Source: Clostridiales bacterium
GTDB taxonomy: Bacteria > Bacillota > Clostridia > Lachnospirales > Lachnospiraceae
Reading direction: 5' to 3'
Length of the DNA stretch: 64,000 nucleotides
Assembly: GCA_012839295.1 (NCBI GenBank)
Contig: DUNO01000055.1
Coordinates: forward strand, 1 to 64,000
The position numbers and the translations under genes were made by a program. The first letter of the stretch is position 1; the number at the start of each line of letters is the position of its first letter. A model generated the notes under the pieces. That model saw only the letters and a program-made list of their open reading frames with translations. It made no database searches and was not told where the DNA came from. Positions 27,081-35,975 of this stretch are shown here, one piece after another.

Positions 27081-28700
27081 ATGTTCAATATAAAGACTTA
27101 TGATTATTCCGAAAAGGATTTTGATAATTGGAATTTAGACTGTGATTACCATTGTATCTATATATTAGAAAATGGGAAAGATGCCTATGTGGGGGAAACC
27201 AATAACCCAACTCGTAGGGGTCATGAACATGATAGTGATAGACTAAAGAATAAAAATAAGAAGTATGGTTTTACTAAAATGCATATCATTTCAGGGCAGT
27301 TATCAGAAGAAACGCCTGCAAAACATTATGAAAATTTACTGATAAAATTGATGAAAGTAGATGGAAAGTATAATGTTGTAAATCGGAATGAAGGAGAAAG
27401 ACCACATTATTATCGAAAAAATGAATTTGAATTGTATTTTGATAAACTTTGGATACAGCTTGAGAAAAAAGGCCTTGTAAATACAAAATCCTTTGAAATG
27501 ATAATAAACTCGAATCTTTACAAATATTCACCGTATTCTGTATTAACAGAAAGACAACATTATGCGCTGACCAGTATCGTTCATACTATAGAATCTGGTG
27601 AAACACAGCCTCATAGAGATGATTTTAAATCACGACCAATTTTAGTAAGTGGAGATGCTGGAACAGGAAAAACAGTAGTGGCCACAGCATTATTTTATTA
27701 TTTAAGAAACAGTACTATGCACAAAGACAAAAAGATTGCGTTGGTGTATGCAAATCCGTCCACTCGCAGTGATATACAAGATGTTTTTGAGAGCATTTCC
27801 GGATTAAGTAAAAATGATATTATCAGTCCTGTAGGTTTGGCAAAACAACATTATGATATCATTATTTGTGACGAGGCTCATCGATTAAGGCAAGGAAAAA
27901 ATCTTGGTATGTATTTTACTCATTTTAAACGTGTTAATGAGCAGTTAGGATTCGACAACACGCATGATGAATTGGATTGGATTCTCGAAAAGTCGGATTG
28001 TCAAATCCTGTTTTATGATGAAAAACAAATTACAAGTCCACTAGATATTCCCCAATCATCTTTTAATAAGCGCTTATATGAAAGAAAAAGAGGAATACGT
28101 CCAATATTGCTTGAAGAACAGATGCGAATAAGAGCAGGTGGCGAATATGTGCCATACATCTATGATATATTGTATCAAAGAACAACGACTATAAAATTAT
28201 TTGAAGGTTACGATTTTAGGCTTTTTGATTCATTTGCAGATATGGCAAATTTGATAGAGGAAAAGGAAAATTGTTATGGATTATCCAGACTTTGTACTGG
28301 GTATGCATGGAAATGGAAAGGCAAGAAAGATAAGACATTAATTGATATTAATATTGATGGAGTAAATATTAAATGGAATAGTCAAACAGGTGGCTGGTTA
28401 AGCAACCCTGCAACAAAGAAAGAAATGGGTAGCATTTATACATTGCCTGGACTTGATTTAAACTATGCAGGAATAGTTATTGGGCCAGACCTCTTTTTTG
28501 ATCCAATTGATAACAAAATAAAAATAGATAAGGATAATTTTTTTGATAAAAAAGTCAAGGATGGGGTGACAGACGATGAATTAAGAAATTATATTTTGAA
28601 TACATATGCAGTATTCTTTACCCGTGGAATCAGAGGGACTTATGTTTATGTTTGTGACAAAAATTTAACAGAATATCTTAAAAGATATATTCCAATGTAA
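27081..28700 (+). CDS. GIY-YIG nuclease fused to DUF2075 helicase/ATPase
   Basis: A 539-residue soluble protein. Residues 24-95 form a GIY-YIG nuclease domain: CIYIL (25-29), YVGETNN (36-42), Arg45/Arg46 and the likely catalytic Glu84 in HYENLLIKL. From about 150 it is a DUF2075 superfamily-1-type ATPase, with Walker A GDAGTGKT (191-198), Walker B IIICDEAHR (Asp264/Glu265), and C-terminal motifs TLPGLDLNYAGIVIG and NTYAVFFTRGIRGTYVYVCD typical of the second RecA lobe. Such fusions probably use ATP-driven movement on nucleic acid to place a cut; a role against phage or plasmid is inferred from domain type and from the surrounding island, not shown. GGGGGTAAA is a weak ribosome site. It is the only intact gene between 26.2 and 29.6 kb. 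Confidence 0.85.
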   Translation: MFNIKTYDYSEKDFDNWNLDCDYHCIYILENGKDAYVGETNNPTRRGHEHDSDRLKNKNKKYGFTKMHIISGQLSEETPAKHYENLLIKLMKVDGKYNVVNRNEGERPHYYRKNEFELYFDKLWIQLEKKGLVNTKSFEMIINSNLYKYSPYSVLTERQHYALTSIVHTIESGETQPHRDDFKSRPILVSGDAGTGKTVVATALFYYLRNSTMHKDKKIALVYANPSTRSDIQDVFESISGLSKNDIISPVGLAKQHYDIIICDEAHRLRQGKNLGMYFTHFKRVNEQLGFDNTHDELDWILEKSDCQILFYDEKQITSPLDIPQSSFNKRLYERKRGIRPILLEEQMRIRAGGEYVPYIYDILYQRTTTIKLFEGYDFRLFDSFADMANLIEEKENCYGLSRLCTGYAWKWKGKKDKTLIDINIDGVNIKWNSQTGGWLSNPATKKEMGSIYTLPGLDLNYAGIVIGPDLFFDPIDNKIKIDKDNFFDKKVKDGVTDDELRNYILNTYAVFFTRGIRGTYVYVCDKNLTEYLKRYIPM

Positions 28701-28726
28701 GGTGTAGAGATAGTTTTAAGCTATAA

Positions 28727-28879
28727 ATTGATGCCAAGGGGGTACCAGATGCCGTGGCAATCAGAATTACAGTAACAACACATACACCTGAAGGAGTAAT
28801 TGGTTCAACTATTTTTATAGAAAATTTAGATGTAGAAAATTTAATAGCAAAATATTGGTATAAAGTAAATGGAGGATAA
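28727..28879 (+). pseudogene. C-terminal fragment of an unidentified gene
   Basis: A 50-codon open stretch after a stop, without a usable start, reading VPDAVAIRITVTTHTPEGVI and ending VNGG. It has the regular pattern of a beta-rich coding tail. The family is not recognised. It follows the helicase gene by 26 bases. A 35-codon GTG frame at 28888 follows but cannot be supported. Confidence 0.35.
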
Positions 28880-29147
28880 GAGATAAAGTGTATATTCATG
28901 TAATGTTACGAACAAAGGGGAAGAATCTAAATAAAAAAATTAAAATGAAAATTTCTGAGAAAGGTTTTGGACAAGTCCTCCCTCTAAGGCGATAGTAGGC
29001 TTTGGCGTCATCTTTATTGTCTTTTCAAGGCATATAGAAGTGGTTGCCAAGATTTGCTGAAAATGAGCATCTAAAGGATCAAAATGAATTATTTTGTTGC
29101 ACCGGTTTTTGAGATGTGTTAATGTTTTAGTAAAGCACGATATAAAT

Positions 29148-29186
29148 ACCACCAGGAGGCAAGAGGCTTTTGGTGGTGTTTTTTTA
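29148..29186 (+). terminator. Rho-independent terminator
   Basis: ACCACCA (29148-29154) pairs with TGGTGGT (29171-29177), with extra GCC/GGC-type pairing inside, followed by GTTTTTTT. It may end transcription from the helicase gene or a lost gene. Confidence 0.7.
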
Positions 29187-29214
29187 TAAAACAAACAAAG
29201 AAAGAGGTTTTGTA

Positions 29215-29353
29215 ATGTCTGCAAAAGAAATATTTGGAGCGTATACCTGATAATTTTTTTGGTTCGGCTATTACCGTTCGTATAGAGATGGTAGAGAGTA
29301 CAAAGTTGAATGCAAAGCAGTTTGAATTAATTAAAAAATATTTGGAGAAATAG
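29215..29353 (+). pseudogene. Small hypothetical gene, frameshifted
   Basis: An ATG at 29215 opens MSAKEI and soon stops. One frame over, from 29231, the sequence continues YLERIPDNFFGSAITVRIEM to the TAG at 29351-29353, ending LIKKYLEK. The halves look like one 45-residue protein broken by a one-base shift. The following 300 bases to the next gene hold no supported feature. Confidence 0.35.
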
Positions 29354-29655
29354 ATAGAAAGACGTGCTTTTTATGAAGTATGGACAGAGTTATTGAATGA
29401 TTATTAAAAGAATTATGATAAGTATAATATTCCATATAGTATATTATATACAAGGAAACTATTAATTTATGGGTCAAAGGATTTAATATTGGCAAAATAA
29501 CTGAAAAAGTATAAGAAATCTAGAGCCAGCCAAAAAAGTACTTACAAAATGATGCAGGAGCATATAAAAAACAAACACGAACAACAAACAATCAACAAAT
29601 ACGAACCACTGAGATTTACCAATAAAACATCATAGTACATAGGAGATAAAAAGAA

Positions 29656-30648
29656 ATGAAGAACAAAATTAAAGTAGGAATCATCGGCTACGGCAACCTC
29701 GGAAAAAGCGTAGAGCTCGGCATCCGTCAAAACAAAGACATGCAACTTGCAGGCATCTTTACAAGACGTGACCCCTCAACCTTAAAAATCATCACAGAAG
29801 GTGTACAAGCCTACCACATCGACCAAGCGAAGGACATGACCGATAAAATCGATGTAATGGTCCTCTGCGGAGGAAGCATGTCCGACCTCCCAGAACAGGG
29901 TCCCTATTTCGCCAGCCTGTTTAACACTGTTGACGGCTACGATACCCATGCGAAAATACCCGAATATTTCAATAAAGTCAATAAAAATGCACTAGAAGCC
30001 GGCAAGGTTTGCATAATTTCCAGCGGATGGGATCCAGGGATGTTCTCCATAAACCGGTTATATGCAGATGCAATTTTACCTGAGGGCAAAACCTATACCT
30101 TCTGGGGAACCGGCATCAGCCAGGGACATTCCGACGCAATCAGAAGGGTTAAAGGCGTTAGAGATGGAAAGCAATACACAATTCCTGTGGAGGGCGCTAT
30201 CGAAGCGGTAAAAAGAGGCGAAATGCCGGAACTTACAGCAAGAGAGAAACACAAAAGGGTGTGCTACGTAGTTGCAGAAGAGGGTGCCGATAAGGAGCAA
30301 ATCAAACAAGATATTATTACAATGCCAAATTATTTTGCTGATTATGACACAGAGGTCTATTTTGTCACTGCGGAAGAGCTGGAAAAAAACCATGGCGGCC
30401 TACCTCACGGCGGATTAGTGATTCGTTATGGAAAAACCGGAGCGCATGAAGAAAACCGCCATACCATTGAGTACAAGCTGGAATTGGATTCCAATCCGGA
30501 TTTCACGGCAAATGTGCTGCTGGCTTTTGTTAGGGCAGCATATCGATTAAGTAGGGAGGGTGTTTCAGGCGCAAAAACAGTAGTGGATATTGCACCTGCT
30601 TATCTCTCCGATCAATCTGCTGAAGAGCTCAGAAAATCCTTTATATAG
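29656..30648 (+). CDS. ddh: meso-diaminopimelate D-dehydrogenase
   Basis: A 330-residue NADPH-dependent enzyme that reductively aminates tetrahydrodipicolinate directly to meso-diaminopimelate, a one-step route to lysine and cell-wall precursor. The Rossmann motif GIIGYGNLGKSVE is at residues 8-20, SSGWDPGMFS is the family's substrate-binding block, and GTGISQGHSDAIRRVKGV follows. Length fits the family (about 320-330). AGGAG precedes the ATG. It stands alone after an island of fragments; codon use is richer in C at third positions than the flanking DNA, which would fit acquisition by transfer. Its 3' end directly abuts the remnant of an aldo/keto reductase. Confidence 0.93.
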   Translation: MKNKIKVGIIGYGNLGKSVELGIRQNKDMQLAGIFTRRDPSTLKIITEGVQAYHIDQAKDMTDKIDVMVLCGGSMSDLPEQGPYFASLFNTVDGYDTHAKIPEYFNKVNKNALEAGKVCIISSGWDPGMFSINRLYADAILPEGKTYTFWGTGISQGHSDAIRRVKGVRDGKQYTIPVEGAIEAVKRGEMPELTAREKHKRVCYVVAEEGADKEQIKQDIITMPNYFADYDTEVYFVTAEELEKNHGGLPHGGLVIRYGKTGAHEENRHTIEYKLELDSNPDFTANVLLAFVRAAYRLSREGVSGAKTVVDIAPAYLSDQSAEELRKSFI

Positions 30649-30823
30649 GGCGAAGCTGATTTATAATGACCTGCCAAGTGCAAAAAGCCGCTATAGCTTT
30701 GAAACCAGGGTAAACGGTAAAGCCTCGGATTGCATTGCCTGCGGAAACTGCGAGCATGTCTGTCCCCGGCATATTAGTATTATTGAAAATTTAAAAACCA
30801 TGGCTGAGGAGCTAGAAAAATAA
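30644..30823 (+). pseudogene. Aldo/keto reductase, 4Fe-4S C-terminal remnant
   Basis: The frame encodes YNDLPSAKSRYSFETRVNGK followed by ASDCIACGNCEHVCPRHI and a final helix, which is the C-terminal ferredoxin-like extension of the clostridial aldo/keto reductase family. Three Cys of a CxxCxxxCP cluster motif and the one before it are visible. The catalytic barrel of about 300 residues is absent. There is no ribosome site or sensible start, and the 5' end lies within the end of ddh, so ddh appears to have replaced or interrupted the rest of the gene. Confidence 0.65.
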
Positions 30824-30986
30824 GATACTGTTTGAAAGTTGTTTATGGAAAAATCGATAAATCCAAGGCTCTGTGAATAAAAGTATGGAAACTCAAGAAA
30901 AATAGGTTGAAATATAATCTGGTTTGGTATATTATGGTTAAATATGTATTAAATAATACAAAAACCTATATATGAGGTGGTAAATT

Positions 30987-32528
30987 ATGTCGGCTAAGTT
31001 TGTTCCATTCCTACCATTGGTAAAATTCAACAAATGTTACAAGCTATTCTGTTTTCTATGCATTATCTCATTATTATCTCCAAGTTCCCTTGCCTCCGTA
31101 AATGCGGCAACGAAATTTGTTGGAATCGATATCGAACAAAAAGTAGTAATCGCAAAAACAGGGGATAAAATCGGGCTAAACCCCTCAGGCTATTATTATG
31201 AGAAGTTATTTGGAGACGAAGCTACACAGTGCTTTGAAGACATCAGTAATGTCAAATGGACATCCAGTAATAAGAAGATTGCAACAATTAATTCAAAAGG
31301 AGTATTAACAGCAAAAGCGCCGGGCAAGTGCACTGTTACTGCGACCTGGAAGGATAAAAAAGCACAGTGCAAGGTGCGCATTTATACGGAAAAAGAATTA
31401 TACGATCATGTCTTATTTGCTGATATAGCCCATGAGAATATATTTATGGCGTTAACTTCGGATTATTTCAAGAACTATGATTTACTATATGATTCTGAGA
31501 CCTTTGAAGAAGTTGCTGATAAGAAAGTCCAAGCCGCAAAAAAAGCAAAAGAAATCATTAATAGCGTAGTCACTAAGGATATGTCAGACTACGAAAAAAC
31601 AATGGCGATCGCTGAGTGGATTATCAATAACATCCAAGTAATACATAATTATAAAAGCAAATTTACAAAAGGGAGCTTAAGAGAATATGAAAAAGCCTTT
31701 TATTACCTTGATCCTCTTCTATATGGGAAGTCAAATGAACGGGGGATAGGGACATTATTTGAACTCCTCTTAAATATCTGCGGCATAAGATCTGAACTTG
31801 TGATTAATGGCGGCACCTTTAACACGGATCAGGGGGAAGAGATTAATCTTATATTTAGCAATGTAGTCAAATTAGATGGAGAATACTATTATTTTGATAT
31901 TATGCAAATATCCGCCGACAAGCAGGAGCTCCAGGATGAAAATAAAAAAGCTTACTCCTTTTACGATTTTTTAATCCCTGATAACAACATGGTAAAGCAG
32001 TTTGTTCACATTACCACTTCCAAAGAAAAAGAGGATTGGATTAAATATGGTTCCAACCCAAGAGTTACGAATTATGATTTCAACGGCACCTATTATGTAC
32101 CCCTTGGCTTTACTCCTAAAAAAGCCTCGAAATACAGTTATTATTTTTATGATTTTTATAATGAAGCCATACGCTTTGTAACGATGAAAGAAGATCAGAC
32201 CAATAAAAATATCGGATACAAGCCAAGTATCCCGGTATTACCGTTTTATCCTGATTCTACCGCTGCCAAATATAAAAATATCTTGAGTCAGGAGGCAGCC
32301 TTCAACAGTAAAGTAGTACAAGCTGCAAATGCTGCTGATGCACTTTATCAGGCAAAACTAAAGGGTGAACCAATTAATTATGCGGAAGTTTCTGAATTGG
32401 TTTCCGGTGTCACCGCTGTTGAAACAGAATTTGCCTCAATCCAAAGTTCGTTTGCAAATAGAAATCTAATTAGCTTCATAAAGAATAAAATTGCTGATAC
32501 GAAAACCTTATTAACGAAATTACAATAA
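30987..32528 (+). CDS. Secreted Big_2-domain protein with degenerate transglutaminase fold
   Basis: A 513-residue exported protein. A signal peptide ends near residue 40 (ASVNA). A bacterial Ig-like Big_2 domain (about 45-130) contains VKWTSSNKKIATINSKGVLT and GKCTVTATW. The middle (about 180-320) aligns in pattern with transglutaminase-like domains, but the usual Cys and His positions read GIGTLFELL and EEINLIFSNV, so only the Asp-type FDIM remains. It is likely non-catalytic. A helical C-terminal region follows. A TTGAAA/TATTAT promoter at spacing 17 is visible about 60 bases upstream. The next gene, 32 bases on, encodes an apparently active relative. Confidence 0.75.
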   Translation: MSAKFVPFLPLVKFNKCYKLFCFLCIISLLSPSSLASVNAATKFVGIDIEQKVVIAKTGDKIGLNPSGYYYEKLFGDEATQCFEDISNVKWTSSNKKIATINSKGVLTAKAPGKCTVTATWKDKKAQCKVRIYTEKELYDHVLFADIAHENIFMALTSDYFKNYDLLYDSETFEEVADKKVQAAKKAKEIINSVVTKDMSDYEKTMAIAEWIINNIQVIHNYKSKFTKGSLREYEKAFYYLDPLLYGKSNERGIGTLFELLLNICGIRSELVINGGTFNTDQGEEINLIFSNVVKLDGEYYYFDIMQISADKQELQDENKKAYSFYDFLIPDNNMVKQFVHITTSKEKEDWIKYGSNPRVTNYDFNGTYYVPLGFTPKKASKYSYYFYDFYNEAIRFVTMKEDQTNKNIGYKPSIPVLPFYPDSTAAKYKNILSQEAAFNSKVVQAANAADALYQAKLKGEPINYAEVSELVSGVTAVETEFASIQSSFANRNLISFIKNKIADTKTLLTKLQ

Positions 32529-32560
32529 TAAATTATAAATAACGAACCGAGGTCAAGATC

Positions 32561-33685
32561 ATGAAAATCAAAAAAATAATCATATGCTTGCTTATTGTGA
32601 TATTTGGCATAGGAAATGTGCAAATTCCCAATGCAGAAGCTGCTTCTAAAATAAAAAGTACAAGCGTGACAGTAGATTCCTATGATAAATATTGGACTCA
32701 ATTCTATTCCCTAATCGGAAAGGGGTATAATGATATCACACTTACTATTAAGGGAGATGCTGCGCTAAAAATTAAGAACGAGCTGGATGGAGACATGGAC
32801 TATCCATTTACACCTGACAGCAGCTATGTAAAGAAATATATGGATAAATCAAATTGGAAGATACCCTATCTGGTTGATTTCTTCTCTTATAAGGTATTCT
32901 ATAAGTTTGATCCCAATGAACAGGATTATATAGAAGATGAAATCTACTATGAAGATGAGGTCAAATTTGATAATGGCTATTACTCCATTACTAATCTGGG
33001 TAAGGATATGTATACGGAATGGAACGGTCAATATTTTCTGGATTATAAATACGAATACATGTGGGATGTTGATTTCTACGGCGCAGAAGAAGAGAAGTAT
33101 ATGTGGAGCGAGGAAAAGCAGGAATTATGTGTTACACTTGAACTGGAGTATAAAGGTGAATTTGATAATTATACTTTTGATCACGACAATATGTTAAAAA
33201 CCTTTGACAAAGTAAAGAGTTTGATAAAGTCATGGAAAATGGATAGCATGACTGACTATCAGAGAATCAGTAAGCTTAATCAATATATCTGTGACCATGT
33301 AACTTATAGTTCATTTCCAGATCAAAACCCGGGCAGCGGAGCAAACGCATTACTATTTGGTGAGGCAGTATGCCAGGGATATGCTGAATTAATGGATATT
33401 TTCCTCAAAACCATGGGATATGAAACGGTACTTGTTACTGCATATGCTGAAGATTTTGATTTTACCAACGATGGACATGCTTGGAACATTATTAAAATTA
33501 ACAAGAAATGGTATGCGGTTGATACCACCTGGAATGATTCCTCAAAAGATCGTACAAAATATTTATTAGTATCACAAAAGGAAATGAAGGATCACAATGG
33601 ATGGGCATTAGGCAACTATAAAGATTATGTTCTCAGTAAAACGAGATTATCAAAGAACAGTAAATCAAAGTTAAAGTTAAAATAA
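32561..33685 (+). CDS. Secreted transglutaminase-like protein
   Basis: A 374-residue exported protein with a signal peptide ending near NAEAA (27-31). After an acidic, aromatic-rich N-terminal region, the transglutaminase-like domain (about 225-350) carries the full triad: Cys in EAVCQGYAELMD, His in DGHAWNIIKI and Asp in YAVDTTWND. Such domains act as cysteine proteases, peptidoglycan-related enzymes or protein cross-linkers. The target here is unknown. It lies 32 bases after the apparently inactive relative, so the two may be cotranscribed and act together at the cell surface. The ribosome site is weak (GAGG at some distance). Confidence 0.85.
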   Translation: MKIKKIIICLLIVIFGIGNVQIPNAEAASKIKSTSVTVDSYDKYWTQFYSLIGKGYNDITLTIKGDAALKIKNELDGDMDYPFTPDSSYVKKYMDKSNWKIPYLVDFFSYKVFYKFDPNEQDYIEDEIYYEDEVKFDNGYYSITNLGKDMYTEWNGQYFLDYKYEYMWDVDFYGAEEEKYMWSEEKQELCVTLELEYKGEFDNYTFDHDNMLKTFDKVKSLIKSWKMDSMTDYQRISKLNQYICDHVTYSSFPDQNPGSGANALLFGEAVCQGYAELMDIFLKTMGYETVLVTAYAEDFDFTNDGHAWNIIKINKKWYAVDTTWNDSSKDRTKYLLVSQKEMKDHNGWALGNYKDYVLSKTRLSKNSKSKLKLK

Positions 33686-33788
33686 AATATAATGACATCT
33701 ATGAATCAGGCTGTTTGAGTAGCAATTTGCAGATAATTATCTTCCGATTAATTACCTGGAAATGCGATTTATAGGAGGGAAACGTATC

Positions 33789-34313
33789 ATGGCAGAGATG
33801 AAAAAAATTATTTATAAGGAAGCCGGAGAGCGTCTAATGGTAGGAATGTATCGTGAAACATCATTTTTTGAGGCTGGAGATGTATGGAAGGACTTCTTCA
33901 AAAGTAACGCTATTGAGAAATTAGACATGTTGTCAGATGTAAAATGTTGCGAAGATATTGACTCAAATGCTGGTATTGGTATGATATACAATTTTAAAGA
34001 TATGAATAACTTTGAATTTATTATCGGAGATTTTGTACATGTCGGTACACAAATACCAGATGGATTGTTTGCAAAACATGTTCCTGCCGGTTTGACTGCA
34101 CATATTCAGATAGAAGGAGCTAATGTTGCGGAAATACTTGATTCAGCATACTTACTAATCACAGAGGCAATCGAAAAAACTGGCAAAAAAATTGACCACG
34201 ATAATTTTTACTGGTGTGAAGTATATACAAACGAACGCTATTGTGAGCCTTTAAATCGGGGCGAAAAGGTAATTATAGATTATGTACTGCCTATTAAAAC
34301 AAATGGCAACTAA
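33789..34313 (+). CDS. GyrI-like small-molecule-binding protein
   Basis: A 174-residue stand-alone effector-binding domain of the GyrI/AraC-C-terminal type, with no DNA-binding domain. Typical parts are the central GIGMIYNFKDMNNFEFIIGD region and the final YWCEVYTNERYCEP with the conserved acidic ligand-site residue. The start at 33789 has GGAGGG nine bases before it. Relatives bind hydrophobic or cationic compounds, and some hydrolyse them. It is monocistronic, followed by a terminator at 34462. Confidence 0.8.
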   Translation: MAEMKKIIYKEAGERLMVGMYRETSFFEAGDVWKDFFKSNAIEKLDMLSDVKCCEDIDSNAGIGMIYNFKDMNNFEFIIGDFVHVGTQIPDGLFAKHVPAGLTAHIQIEGANVAEILDSAYLLITEAIEKTGKKIDHDNFYWCEVYTNERYCEPLNRGEKVIIDYVLPIKTNGN

Positions 34314-34461
34314 ATATCGCACACGCACAATACTGAATTTACAAGTTTGCAGATGACCAACCGTAAAGCTATTGCATGAAAAAACGGTGCATTTCTTCAA
34401 TATCCTGGATTTCCAGAAGATCATATACTATGGGATCCTATGATTAAAAGGACATGTCGAT

Positions 34462-34503
34462 AATAGCCAGCCTTCAATAATAACAGAAGGTCGGCTATTT
34501 TTA
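34462..34503 (+). terminator. Rho-independent terminator
   Basis: AATAGCCAGCCTTC (34462-34475) pairs with GAAGGTCGGCTATT (34486-34499) with a two-base internal mismatch, followed by a T run. It lies after the GyrI-like gene; the 150 bases between hold only short unidentifiable frames. Confidence 0.75.
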
Positions 34504-34578
34504 TAGACACTTATTTACGTGACAGTTTCCGTATCTTTCAGCTGAAAATCATGTTTAAGCCGTACTTTATTCAAATAT

Positions 34579-34962
34579 TCACCTCATTCTAAATACTTTC
34601 CCTTTTGGGACAAAAGGCAGATTTACGCCCTGGGGCACCAAAAATGCATGTTCCCTGCCATGAAGAACCACTTTATCGCAATAACCGTCTGTAATAATCA
34701 AAAGCGGCGCTTCCTTCGGAAAATCCTCAGCTTTTTCGAGCAAATCAATGCCCGGTTGGAGCACCGTTCCGCCGCGGCCTTTTACCTTCACGGTTCCGGC
34801 TATGTCTTCCGGCCTCATATAACCCACATCATAAGCCTCAGCATTGCAGAATACCACACGCGCCGCCGGGACATCCCGGGTTGCGCTGTAACTGGCAATG
34901 GCACCCAGTGCCGTTGCCACGCATGGCCTGCCGTTTACAAATAAACAGGTTCTCCATAATAC
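34579..34962 (-). pseudogene. VWA-domain protein, C-terminal remnant
   Basis: About 127 open codons after a stop. They read VNGRPCVATALGAIASYS, then VVFCNAEAYDVGY, GRGGTVLQPGIDLLE and PLLIITDGYCD, the later part of a VWA-like (DUF2201-type) domain. The expected N-terminal metal-binding DxSGS strand and the upstream half of these roughly 400-residue proteins are missing. The only starts are a GTG inside the domain, without a ribosome site. Probably a 5'-deleted gene. Confidence 0.6.
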
Positions 34963-34970
34963 TTAAATAC

Positions 34971-35354
34971 TTAACCAAAAAAGCCAATACAAAAAGGATG
35001 CCCCACCGGGTCAATAAAAACCGTATAATTCCGGGAATATTGTACGGAAGCCAAAGTAGCGCCACAAGCTAAAGCATGGCTTTTAACAGCCTCTTTCTCA
35101 CTTGGGGATGCGGTGAAATCTAAGTGGGTCATTTGTTGCTGATTTCCCTTCTCATTTGGCCAAACTGGTGGAATGTAGTCTTCTATCTCTTGAAACAGCA
35201 GGCAGATGTGTTCATCAGGAGAAATGACAGCAAGCCATTCTTCATCAAACCGCTGTTTATTCCATCCCAATAATGCAGCATAGAAATTTGCTAACTCCTC
35301 TTGATTTGGACAATCCAGTGTAACTGACGAAAAATTAATGATAGGCCTAGACAT
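34971..35354 (-). CDS. VOC (glyoxalase/dioxygenase-fold) family protein
   Basis: A 127-residue protein with two beta-alpha-beta-beta-beta modules. The first begins INFSSVTLDCPNQEELANFYAALLGW and the second ends YTVFIDPVGHPFCIGFF. The motif HLDF in the second module matches the group close to glyoxalase-like domain 6 proteins. GGAGGAGC lies before the ATG. Its substrate is unknown; members include resistance and dioxygenase proteins. It abuts the truncated VWA gene by 8 bases. Confidence 0.85.
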   Translation of the reverse strand: MSRPIINFSSVTLDCPNQEELANFYAALLGWNKQRFDEEWLAVISPDEHICLLFQEIEDYIPPVWPNEKGNQQQMTHLDFTASPSEKEAVKSHALACGATLASVQYSRNYTVFIDPVGHPFCIGFFG

Positions 35355-35504
35355 AAAAGCTCCTCCTTAGGTTTTAATTTAACTGCCAATTATATCCTAT
35401 CACATAAACGGATTTGCTGTCATTAAAATTTTCTTTCAAAGGACAAATTTCAAAGGACAAATTCTACACTGCTGCGATAATATTCTGGTAGCAAGCCGAC
35501 CCCT

Positions 35505-35975
35505 TTAAATGTGCTTCAGAACACTCTTCACAGCTTCCCTTATTTCCTGATAACTGGTACATCTGCAGATGTTGGACTGAAGCCACTTTTCCATCTCATA
35601 CTCATCTGCATTAGGCTTCCTCTCAGCAAGGGCATGGCAAACCATTAGAAAGCCGGAGGTACAATATCCGCATTGAAAAGCATTATATTGGACAAAGGCT
35701 TCCTGTATGGGAGTGTGTCCTCCAAGCCCTTCCACGGTTAAGATTTTATGCCCCACGGCCTCGACAGCTAAAACCAGACAGGCTTTAGCAGGCAATCCGT
35801 CCATTAATATAGTACAGGTGCCGCAATCGCCGTTTTTGCATCCCGGCTTGGCACCTGTCAGGCCGAATTGTTCTCTTAGCACATCCAACAGGACATCAGA
35901 CGGACGGACGGTTGCCTTTCTTATCTCATTATTCACATCCAGCTCAATCACACAATCGCCTTCATAATACTTCAT
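35505..35975 (-). CDS. Molybdenum hydroxylase [2Fe-2S] subunit
   Basis: A 156-residue small subunit of a xanthine-dehydrogenase-family enzyme. It holds two 2Fe-2S clusters: the plant-ferredoxin-type site with GCKNGDCGTC and a later Cys in AKAC, and the C-terminal site with QCGYCTSG and CRCTSY. It passes electrons from the molybdenum site to the FAD subunit. It overlaps the FAD subunit gene by 14 bases and is the last gene of the trio. Confidence 0.93.
   Translation of the reverse strand: MKYYEGDCVIELDVNNEIRKATVRPSDVLLDVLREQFGLTGAKPGCKNGDCGTCTILMDGLPAKACLVLAVEAVGHKILTVEGLGGHTPIQEAFVQYNAFQCGYCTSGFLMVCHALAERKPNADEYEMEKWLQSNICRCTSYQEIREAVKSVLKHI

Noticed and set aside
28727-28752. Third copy of the KGxxDS motif shared by 11709 and 26887
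   Set aside because: Only AAGGGGGTAC and a few codons agree; beyond that the nucleotide match is at chance level.
28940-29224. Minus-strand 94-codon frame
   Set aside because: It runs through the terminator at 29148-29186 and has the Cys/Phe/Lys-rich look of an antisense shadow.
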